A stretch of 11,088 nt of DNA from assembly GCA_018662715.1 (NCBI GenBank), contig JABJFP010000033.1, positions 1-11,088 of the forward strand, written 5' to 3'. The translations under genes were made by a program, and so were the position numbers. The stretch is from Methanobacteriota archaeon. Its GTDB lineage: Archaea > Thermoplasmatota > Poseidoniia > Poseidoniales > Poseidoniaceae. Shown in pieces: positions 5,455 to 11,088 of this stretch (positions are counted from its first letter, which is position 1; each line of letters opens with the position of its first letter). The notes under the pieces were generated by a model. That model did no database searches and was not told the origin of the DNA. It saw only the letters and a list, made by a program, of their open reading frames with translations.

Positions 5455-8304
5455 TCATACACCAATTTCGACTTTAGCAGCTGCTAGAGCATCTTCAAGT
5501 CCTTCAGGATGAGAGCCGCCACCTTGAGCAAGAGTTGGACGGCCACCGCCACCACCCTTGATGTGATGTGAAATTGAACGGAGCAACGTAACCGCATTAT
5601 AGCGCTCGCTTGCAACGGTATCATCTGTTACAGCAATCATCAATTTCCCACCTCCGTCACGGGAACCAAGCACTGCAAGTGTGGGGACCTCCTTGTCCAA
5701 GGTCAATTCTTTCAGCATCTTTGTCATTGTTTTCAAGTCGCCATCAACTTCCATGACTACGATTCGAACACCGTCGACCTCAGTGGAATCGCTTCCTCCA
5801 CCAGATGTCCGGAGGCGAACAATTTCTGCTTCCAAGTGTTGGATGGTCTTTCGTTGCTCTTTCCATTCTGAGAAAAACCGTTCTGCCGCCTTTGGAAGGT
5901 CACTTGATGGGACACCAAAGATTTCACTCGAAGCCCGAAGCAATTCATCCTGGTCACGGGCGTATTCAAGTGCGGCCTCTCCCGCTACAATGTGAAGTCG
6001 CTCAACCCCATCTTGGACTGCATTTGACCGAACGACTCGGATGGAACCGATCTGTCCTGGTTCATCGTGGTGAGTCCCTCCACAAGCTTGAATATCGTGT
6101 TCTGCAATCTTTAGCACGCGAATCGAATTTCCTTTTGGAGCGCCTCCTTGGTAGAGGTCAAAACCATGAATTTCGTCTGCATCTTTCCGATTGAGTTCGG
6201 TTTTTTCCGTCCGAGAAACATCGCCGAGAACGGAATTGGCTAAGGCCTCTATGGCGTCTAAATCACCACGACTAAGTCGGTTGAAATGGGTAATATCCAA
6301 TCGTCCACTCTCTACAGATTTATTGGCTCCTGCTTGATACACGTGCGGCCCAAGTATCCTTCGTGCGGCACCTCCGACAATGTGGACTGCTGTGTGGTGG
6401 TCCATGAGTTGCTTTCTCCGTTTCCAATCCAAGTGCCCAGTTACTGATTGACCAACTTCAAGAGGACCATCACACATATGGAGAATAACACCACGAACAA
6501 CTTGAGTGTCAAGAACTTGAACGGATGTTGAACCCTGTACAACACGCCCATAATCACCTTCTTGGCCTCCACCTTCTGGATAGAATGCAGATGCATTGAG
6601 TATGAGCGCATGTGATGCATTGGATGGACCTTGGTCCTTTGAGAGAGAAAGTATACCAATCACTTCTGCGTCAAAGGTCTTCATTGAAACATCATCGTAA
6701 TACAATGTCTGGGTTGGAGTGAAATCTCCGAGAGGGAAACCTGAGGCTTTATCGTCATCCGTTTTGGCTGCTTCTTTCGCTAATTTAGCATGCCTTTCAG
6801 CCATTTCAGCTGAAAAACCGGTTCTCAATTGTACCTCAGTCCAGCCCGCTGCCCGAGCAAGGGCGATGGCCATATCAGGCGCTAATCCATGGGAATCATT
6901 CATGGTAAACAGAGACTCGTCGGGAATGGATGCAGCGTCTTTGCTAACATCCTTCAGTTGGGTTTGAATGACATTCTTTCCCTTCCTCAACATTTCCTCG
7001 TAACGCTCCTCTTCGAGTTGCAGGATGGTCAACAATCCTTCCCGAGTCTGTTTGTTGAGATGATTTCCAAGATTTACATCCAAATGATGTGCAGCAAGGT
7101 CCGCAAGCGAGACCTCAACAGATAATTCATCCCGCATTCGCAGTACCCTACGTGCTAACATGCGGGCAAGATAACCTGCCTTTGCATTTGATGGAACGAG
7201 CCCGTCGCCGAGCATATTGCACAGAGCGTGAAGATGATCGGGGATGGCGTAGATGTTTGCAAGCGGTTCAGTCACAGCGGAAAATTGCTCTGATGTGACC
7301 TCAACTCCTCGTTCAGCCAATCGCGAGAGGAATATCTGGACGAGTTCATCTCCATCAACTCCCGCTTCGATGTTCATAATGCCGTTCAGCCGACTCATCT
7401 CGCCAAGCAGGCGGTTGAGGTCTAAGGATGGCCATTGTTGAGTCACATCATCAAAGCCAGCAAGTGTTTTCAGCCATGCCACTGTTTCAGGATAAATCGC
7501 TTCGTAAATGGTTGGTGTTCCTGCTGCAGCCCAACAGAACCGCTCAAGCCCGTAGCCCGTGTCAATTATTTGCAGGGGCATTGTTCTGTAGCGGTCCCCC
7601 TTTAGTTCAACGTCCCCTTCGGGATGTTCTTCCATATCCATGAAAACAAGAGTGGCGAGTTCAAGCCCACCTACTATGACTTCAACAGCCGCACCAGCGT
7701 TCCCACCCCCGCACCAAGGGTTCTCAACGTAGGTTATTTCGCCGGAGTCGATTCCAAATGTTACGGTGAGCATCTCATGACAGTAGTGTACACACTCTTC
7801 CATCCAGTAGAGGAATTCGCCATCGTCTGCCCGATTGAAAACATGGTGAGCCATCATTTCAAAGGTGGTCAAATGGCGACCTGACCTTCCTACGGCGTCA
7901 ACATCAGTGAGACGGATACAGGGTTGTGAGATGGTCAGTGGATTTGCGGGAGGTAGTACTTCTCCAGAGGTAACATGTGGTTGGAAATCTGCAATTGACG
8001 CAATGGTCAAATGGATATCATCTCGCCAGCGGGCAAGGACTGGATAGGGTTGTATCCTGGTATGCTCCGATGCTTCAAAGAAGCCCAGAAAAGCCTCTCG
8101 CATGGCGTCTTTCAGCGCCTTCCCACGTTGTTCAAACCCTTCGATAAGAGGGGCACCAATGAAGGAATACTCATCTTCGGATGTGTCACCACATGTATCC
8201 CGATCCGGGTCGGTTGTCCAAAACCACAGTGAGGTCACTCGGCATTGTCTTCGGACGTAGCCGTTTTCATGAAAAACTGCTAAATCTATCGGTGGAAGGG
8301 CCAT
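5455..8304 (-). CDS. alaS: Alanyl-tRNA synthetase, archaeal type
   Basis: The enzyme attaches alanine to tRNA-Ala and hydrolyses mischarged Ser- or Gly-tRNA-Ala. From the ATG at 8304 it has 949 residues, normal for archaeal AlaRS. The N-terminal extension FHENGYVRRQC and WTTDPDRDTCGD are archaeal features. The class II catalytic core includes NPLTISQPCIR (about 121-131), GRHLTTFEMMAHH (142-154) and DTGYGLERFCWAA (about 248-260). The editing domain holds HTAVH (637-641) and ACGGTH (740-745), whose His and Cys residues form the zinc site. The C-terminal domain carries GGGGGRPTLAQGGG (about 917-930). The N-terminal zinc cysteines appear partly lost (only C21 and C38 remain). I chose the ATG at 8304 because GGTGAT lies 6 bases upstream; a TTG at 8322 is the alternative. 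It is convergent with the Nudix gene and divergent from rtcB. Confidence 0.97.
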   Translation of the reverse strand: MALPPIDLAVFHENGYVRRQCRVTSLWFWTTDPDRDTCGDTSEDEYSFIGAPLIEGFEQRGKALKDAMREAFLGFFEASEHTRIQPYPVLARWRDDIHLTIASIADFQPHVTSGEVLPPANPLTISQPCIRLTDVDAVGRSGRHLTTFEMMAHHVFNRADDGEFLYWMEECVHYCHEMLTVTFGIDSGEITYVENPWCGGGNAGAAVEVIVGGLELATLVFMDMEEHPEGDVELKGDRYRTMPLQIIDTGYGLERFCWAAAGTPTIYEAIYPETVAWLKTLAGFDDVTQQWPSLDLNRLLGEMSRLNGIMNIEAGVDGDELVQIFLSRLAERGVEVTSEQFSAVTEPLANIYAIPDHLHALCNMLGDGLVPSNAKAGYLARMLARRVLRMRDELSVEVSLADLAAHHLDVNLGNHLNKQTREGLLTILQLEEERYEEMLRKGKNVIQTQLKDVSKDAASIPDESLFTMNDSHGLAPDMAIALARAAGWTEVQLRTGFSAEMAERHAKLAKEAAKTDDDKASGFPLGDFTPTQTLYYDDVSMKTFDAEVIGILSLSKDQGPSNASHALILNASAFYPEGGGQEGDYGRVVQGSTSVQVLDTQVVRGVILHMCDGPLEVGQSVTGHLDWKRRKQLMDHHTAVHIVGGAARRILGPHVYQAGANKSVESGRLDITHFNRLSRGDLDAIEALANSVLGDVSRTEKTELNRKDADEIHGFDLYQGGAPKGNSIRVLKIAEHDIQACGGTHHDEPGQIGSIRVVRSNAVQDGVERLHIVAGEAALEYARDQDELLRASSEIFGVPSSDLPKAAERFFSEWKEQRKTIQHLEAEIVRLRTSGGGSDSTEVDGVRIVVMEVDGDLKTMTKMLKELTLDKEVPTLAVLGSRDGGGKLMIAVTDDTVASERYNAVTLLRSISHHIKGGGGGRPTLAQGGGSHPEGLEDALAAAKVEIGV

Positions 8305-8318
8305 ACGGTAATCACCGT
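8305..8318 (-). promoter_or_regulatory. alaS ribosome-binding site inside a small hairpin
   Basis: On the minus strand, GGTGAT (8311-8316) matches the core of the archaeal Shine-Dalgarno sequence and sits 6 bases before the ATG at 8304. It is embedded in a perfect inverted repeat, ACGGT-GATT-ACCGT, that ends immediately before the start codon. Folding would hide part of the site, so translation control is possible, but a 5-base stem is weak. Confidence 0.45.
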
Positions 8319-8420
8319 CCAAGTGTGAACGCTTCGTCCAAAACGACTTCCCCCTTCAAGGCTATGCTATCCATTTGGATTGGAACCCATTTTGTGAAAA
8401 GTCTCAAAACCAGCAGACAT

Positions 8421-8425
8421 GAGGT
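8421..8425 (+). promoter_or_regulatory. Shine-Dalgarno-like GAGGT for rtcB
   Basis: GAGGT lies 6 bases before the ATG at 8432 and decides that start over the internal ATG at 8480. The 127-base divergent gap to alaS should contain both promoters, but no clear TATA box stands out. Confidence 0.6.
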
Positions 8426-8431
8426 TCGTCC

Positions 8432-9907
8432 ATGGGTGAGTCATGGCGGGAGCACTTGGTCGACGAGGGCCAAGGCACCATGCGAATCAAAGCTCATGGC
8501 TCCATGCTCGCCGATGCACGAATTGTTGCCGACGCCAATCATATGATGACGCATCAGGATGACAGAGGTCCAGAACAACTGGTGAATATTGCTTCCATGC
8601 CGGGTATTGTTGGCGAAGCGTGGGCAATGGCTGACTGGCATTACGGATACGGATTCCCAATTGGTGGCGTTGTTGCAACGGATGAAAATGCTGGAGAATT
8701 GGGTGGAGCAATATCTCCTGGCGGGGTTGGATTTGACATCAATTGTGGCGTACGATTCCTGGCTCTTGACGCCACAGCAAGCGACATTCCAAACCTCAAG
8801 AAATTGGCCGGAAGGTTGGCTGGTCGTATTCCAGCCGGAGGTTCTGGAAAAGGTGGCGCCGACATCACCAAAAGTCAACTCAAAGAACTACTTCAAGGAG
8901 GTGCAGAAGCTGCATTGGATTTGGGCTATGGACATCAAAATGACTTGGCTGCATTGGAATCCGGAGGTGTATTAGAAACCGTAAATGCGGAGATATCCCA
9001 ACGGGCTCTTGAGAGGGGAATGAAATCTCTTGGAACCCTTGGTAGCGGGAACCATTTCCTTGAACTTCAAACCGTTGGTTCAGTGGTGGATGAACACACT
9101 GCGAAAGAGTGGGGGCTGTATGAAGACCAAATCGTCGCAATGATCCACTCTGGCAGCCGAGGCCTAGGGCACCAAGTCTGCACCGACCATGTTCGTCTTT
9201 TGGAAAGTAAATACAAATTGACTGAAGGCATGTGGACCAATGAAGACTGGGACTTTTCACTCCCCGACAGACAACTTGCGTCCGCACCAATACATTCAGC
9301 CGAAGGGCAATCCTATCTTGATTCCATGAATGCAGCAGCAAATTTCGCATTTGCTAATCGTGCTGTTTTGGCATCTCGTTTACGAACGGTTCTTGAATTA
9401 GAGATGGGCGATTTTGGTGAAGCACGCACGCTGTATGATGTTGCACACAATATCGCTAAAATGGAAACCCATCAAATTCATGGTTCATCATGCGCTTGCT
9501 GTGTCCACAGGAAGGGAGCAACCCGAGCATTCTCCGCATCCCATGACGATGTAAGTTCACGTTTCTCCAAAACTGGGCAACCCGTAATTGTCCCAGGTGA
9601 CATGGGGACTGGTTCTTGGATGTTGGCCGGACCAATGGAAGGGCAGAATCAAGCCTTTGGCTCATCGTGTCACGGAGCAGGAAGAGCGCTATCTCGCGCT
9701 GCTGCAAAGAAATCCATAGATGGAAAGGCCTTGAAAAGAGAACTCGAATCAAGAGGAATTAGAGTTCATGCATCAACACCTAATGTGCTTTCAGAAGAGG
9801 CGCCGGCTGCATACAAAGATGTTGATGAAGTCATCAGACTTACCAGCGAAGCAGGCCTAGCACGACCTGTGGTTAGGTTAAATCCGTTAGCTGTTATCAA
9901 AGGATGA
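8432..9907 (+). CDS. rtcB: RNA-splicing ligase RtcB (tRNA ligase)
   Basis: RtcB joins 2',3'-cyclic phosphate and 5'-hydroxyl RNA ends with GTP and Mn2+. In archaea it ligates tRNA exons after intron removal and can repair RNA. The 491-residue protein is about family length. It has HYGYGFPIGGV (70-80), GGVGFDINCGVR (97-108, with metal ligands D102 and C105), GSGNHFLE (204-211, H208), MIHSGSRGLG (237-246, H239), VAHNIAK (337-343, H339), VHRKGATRAF (358-367), VPGDMGTGSW (387-396) and CHGAGRALSR (413-422). H414 is the guanylylated nucleophile. The C-terminal VHASTPNVLSEEAP is typical. Odd points are a cysteine cluster GSSCACC (351-357) just before HRKG, and PGDMGT where PGSMGT is usual. No archease gene is adjacent in the window. 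Its stop codon directly abuts that of the convergent small coiled-coil gene. Confidence 0.97.
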   Translation: MGESWREHLVDEGQGTMRIKAHGSMLADARIVADANHMMTHQDDRGPEQLVNIASMPGIVGEAWAMADWHYGYGFPIGGVVATDENAGELGGAISPGGVGFDINCGVRFLALDATASDIPNLKKLAGRLAGRIPAGGSGKGGADITKSQLKELLQGGAEAALDLGYGHQNDLAALESGGVLETVNAEISQRALERGMKSLGTLGSGNHFLELQTVGSVVDEHTAKEWGLYEDQIVAMIHSGSRGLGHQVCTDHVRLLESKYKLTEGMWTNEDWDFSLPDRQLASAPIHSAEGQSYLDSMNAAANFAFANRAVLASRLRTVLELEMGDFGEARTLYDVAHNIAKMETHQIHGSSCACCVHRKGATRAFSASHDDVSSRFSKTGQPVIVPGDMGTGSWMLAGPMEGQNQAFGSSCHGAGRALSRAAAKKSIDGKALKRELESRGIRVHASTPNVLSEEAPAAYKDVDEVIRLTSEAGLARPVVRLNPLAVIKG

Positions 9908-10099
9908 TCACATACAGACCTGAGCCATACCTTGCCCAGGAAGTGTTGGCGCATCACCAGTGTGAACCCCATCGGGTTCCTCAACGATAACGCTGAGTAA
10001 TGTGTTCACGAGTTCTTTCAATTCATCGACTTGATCTTGCAAGTCACGAACTCTTTCGTTCATTTCTTTGGCTGTCTCCTGCTTACGCTCCATGTGCAT
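9908..10099 (-). CDS. Small coiled-coil (zipper-like) protein, hypothetical
   Basis: I do not recognise this 63-residue protein. Residues 10-38 show unbroken heptad spacing of hydrophobic residues: A10, M13, V17, L20, V24, L27, V31, L34 and I38, each 3 or 4 apart. The positions between are charged, as in a two-stranded coiled coil. A short acidic, proline- and glycine-containing tail follows (EEPDGVHTGDAPTLPGQG). The N-terminus is basic and polar (MERKQETAKEMNERVR), so a dimeric nucleic-acid-binding or adaptor protein is conceivable, but there is no defined DNA-binding motif. The start may be the ATG at 10099 or the one at 10093; an in-frame TGA at 10121-10123 rules out longer forms. No strong ribosome-binding site is seen. 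A TATA-like box about 50 bases upstream supports its being a real gene. It is convergent with rtcB with no gap between the stops. Confidence 0.65.
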   Translation of the reverse strand: MHMERKQETAKEMNERVRDLQDQVDELKELVNTLLSVIVEEPDGVHTGDAPTLPGQGMAQVCM

Positions 10100-10105
10100 C
10101 CCATC

Positions 10106-10135
10106 TGAGAAGTTGCCTTCTCATGTCGCAACTTC
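10106..10135. repeat. Overlapping, mutually exclusive hairpins upstream of the small coiled-coil gene
   Basis: TGAGAAG (10106-10112) pairs with CTTCTCA (10117-10123) around TTGC. The shared segment GAAGTTGC (10109-10116) also pairs perfectly with GCAACTTC (10128-10135) around an 11-base loop. The two stems cannot form together. They lie between the TATA-like box and the start of the small gene, so they may be a leader switch, a protein-binding operator or chance. Confidence 0.5.
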
Positions 10136-10146
10136 GAAAATCACCT

Positions 10147-10154
10147 CTTATACA
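10147..10154 (-). promoter_or_regulatory. TATA-like box for the small coiled-coil gene
   Basis: The minus strand reads TGTATAAG here. An archaeal TATA box starts transcription about 25 bases downstream, near 10124, giving a leader of about 25 to 31 bases before the ATG at 10099 or 10093. An ACCTC/GAGGT inverted repeat (10143-10147 and 10157-10161) flanks the box. This is inference from position and sequence. Confidence 0.4.
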
Positions 10155-10222
10155 TTGAGGTAAGGAGATAGTAAAAGTGTCTGTTTTGTGACTCCTCCAA
10201 ATGCAGGGGGGAGGGTGAATAA

Positions 10223-10297
10223 TGGAGCCACCGGCGAGATTTGAACTCGCGACCTCCTCATTACCAATGAGGTGCTATACCCCTTAGCCACGGTGGC
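10223..10297 (-). tRNA. tRNA-Thr (anticodon GGU)
   Basis: The minus strand folds into a full cloverleaf of 72 bases plus an encoded CCA. The acceptor stem is GCCACCG with CGGTGGC. The D arm is GCTA/TAGC with a short 7-base loop containing GGGG. The anticodon arm is CCTCA/TGAGG with loop TTGGTAA, giving anticodon GGT, which reads ACC and ACU. The variable loop is AGGTC, and the T arm is GCGAG/CTCGC with loop TTCAAAT. All stems pair perfectly and no intron is present. The discriminator base is U, as in archaeal tRNA-Thr, and CCA (10223-10225) follows it in the genome. It lies between the small coiled-coil gene and the truncated membrane protein gene and has its own TATA-like box upstream. Confidence 0.97.
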
Positions 10298-10320
10298 AGT
10301 GAACCGAGCGACCGGCCAAA

Positions 10321-10331
10321 TGGATATAATC
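10321..10331 (-). promoter_or_regulatory. TATA-like promoter element of tRNA-Thr
   Basis: The minus strand reads ATTATATCCA, with core TTATAT at 10324-10329, centred about 29 bases before the mature tRNA 5' end. The purine-rich GAAGCG just upstream could be the TFB recognition element. This is the expected archaeal layout for transcription starting a few bases before the tRNA. It falls in the 57-base gap after the upstream membrane protein gene, so the tRNA is probably transcribed independently. Confidence 0.6.
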
Positions 10332-10354
10332 GCTTCGCGACAATCGGCTTCAAT

Positions 10355-11088
10355 CTAGGAGGGCAGGTAAAGTACCCATCCATCCGAAGAGCCCCATGAT
10401 GACAACGTGAAAGGAGATGCTTGGGCCTCGTGAGACACCCACAAACCATCTGTCATCTCGAAGACGACCCCTGGAGCAAGGATCACCGCGTCAACAGAAG
10501 TCGTATTCAGAAAGCTCGACGCATCACTCGGTGTTCGCCAATAACCGCTAATATTGAGTTCTCCCGATAGGTCTGCCTCGGTTTTCAAGACATAAAGCGA
10601 ATGCATAGCCAATGTACTGTCTGCAATGAGAAGAAAACTAGAATTTCCCTCACTCGTTACGCCCGCCAAAGCATTCCCTGCATCTTCCTGCCAGAGTTGT
10701 TGACCGTGAAATCCAGTGAACATAACCAAAGGCAGGAGAAGGAGCATGGTTACGAAGAGAGGTTTAGCCGGAAGGTCCCGAAAAGTTTGCTCTGGCCGAA
10801 GTGGCTCCTCCCCGATATGCTGACACAGATGAATGAGCATCAACACTGGTAAGACCAGAATTGTGGCATATCTCCCATTGTTTCCAAGAATCAATATGCA
10901 TTGGAAGAGAGAGATATCCCAAAGATTCGACTCAAGGGTCCATAATGCGCCGATGTAGGCTACAATCCCTGCTGCAATAACCGAACAAAACACCGCGACC
11001 ATTGTCACAACTCTTCCACGCACATTCCAGAATGCTGATTTTGATGAGAAAAACGGCCAAAGGCAAAACCCAACCAGCAAGAAAAGGA
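10355..11088 (-). CDS. Membrane protein with C-terminal soluble domain, partial: N-terminus beyond window edge
   Basis: An open frame enters from the right edge with no stop and ends in TAG at 10355-10357, giving at least 244 residues of a longer protein. The visible part begins inside a hydrophobic segment (FLLVGFCLWPFF). It continues with membrane helices around TMVAVFCSVIAAGIVAYIGALW, YATILVLPVLMLIHL and PLFVTMLLLLPLVMF, plus a possible shorter one at LFQCILILG. After the last helix, about 105 hydrophilic residues with possible N-glycosylation sites (NSS, NIS, NTT) form a soluble domain likely outside the membrane. I recognise no family. Large polytopic glycosyltransferases of the dolichol-phosphate-mannose type have this general plan of many helices followed by an external C-terminal domain, but no diagnostic motif lies in the visible portion. 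The TTG at 11080 is an internal leucine, not a start. Confidence 0.75.
   Translation of the reverse strand, partial: LFLLVGFCLWPFFSSKSAFWNVRGRVVTMVAVFCSVIAAGIVAYIGALWTLESNLWDISLFQCILILGNNGRYATILVLPVLMLIHLCQHIGEEPLRPEQTFRDLPAKPLFVTMLLLLPLVMFTGFHGQQLWQEDAGNALAGVTSEGNSSFLLIADSTLAMHSLYVLKTEADLSGELNISGYWRTPSDASSFLNTTSVDAVILAPGVVFEMTDGLWVSHEAQASPFTLSSWGSSDGWVLYLPS

Noticed and set aside
5681..7643. Several plus-strand open frames inside alaS
   Set aside because: They are antisense or frame shadows of a fully motif-supported AlaRS and have no recognisable domains.
8181..8546. Plus-strand frame of 121 codons across the alaS-rtcB gap
   Set aside because: It overlaps both alaS (antisense) and the rtcB start in another frame, shows no domain, and runs over the rtcB ribosome-binding site.
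8880..9350. Minus-strand frame of 156 codons inside rtcB
   Set aside because: It is antisense to conserved RtcB motifs and its translation shows no family features.
10092..10163. Plus-strand 23-codon open frame (MCIPSEKLP...) in the gap after the small gene
   Set aside because: It is too short, has no ribosome-binding site, and runs antisense through the hairpins and TATA-like box.
10261..10449. Minus-strand 62-codon frame overlapping tRNA-Thr
   Set aside because: It overlaps the tRNA gene and the end of the membrane protein gene in another frame, with no coding support.
1..11088. CRISPR array, transposase, integrase, toxin-antitoxin pair or prophage genes
   Set aside because: I found no regularly spaced repeats, no terminal inverted repeats with a transposase, and no phage or defence genes. 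The tRNA has no adjacent integrase or duplicated 3' end in the window.

Overview
The window reads as a compact archaeal chromosome segment. The main evidence is an alanyl-tRNA synthetase of the archaeal type, with the N-terminal block ending in TTDPDRDTCGD and a glycine-rich C-terminus. Other evidence is an RtcB RNA ligase, a tRNA-Thr(GGU) with a U discriminator base, and a TATA-like box at the archaeal distance upstream of that tRNA. Base composition is moderate, and several starts have Shine-Dalgarno-like sites (GAGG, GAGGT, GGTGAT). The mix of archaeal information genes with bacterial-type dinB and rmuC would fit a marine Euryarchaeota genome such as Poseidoniales (Marine Group II), but that placement is inference from general familiarity and was not tested.

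Layout from left to right: the 5' part of a Y-family DNA polymerase IV gene (dinB, minus strand, cut by the left edge); D-3-phosphoglycerate dehydrogenase (serA, minus), upstream of dinB in the same direction; a multi-pass membrane protein of unknown function (plus); an ETHE1-like metallo-beta-lactamase-fold hydrolase (minus); rmuC followed by a Nudix hydrolase gene (plus, probably co-transcribed); alaS (minus); rtcB (plus); a 61 to 63-residue coiled-coil protein (minus); tRNA-Thr (minus); and the C-terminal part of a membrane protein (minus, cut by the right edge). No stretch longer than 300 bases lacks a gene.

Genes alternate strand in divergent and convergent pairs. All three convergent pairs end almost back to back, with gaps of 3, 2 and 0 bases, and in each the two TGA stop codons face each other. 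The functions are mostly housekeeping: serine synthesis, translation (alaS, tRNA-Thr), RNA repair or tRNA ligation (rtcB), DNA damage tolerance and genome maintenance (dinB, rmuC), nucleotide or metabolite hydrolysis (Nudix) and sulfur or thiol handling (ETHE1-like). There is no mobile element, CRISPR array or obvious defence island. I do not see a clearly new multi-gene system. The points most worth a second look are the small zipper protein with its two-way hairpin leader, the cysteine-rich insertion in RtcB, the altered N-terminal zinc site of AlaRS, and the unassigned membrane proteins.
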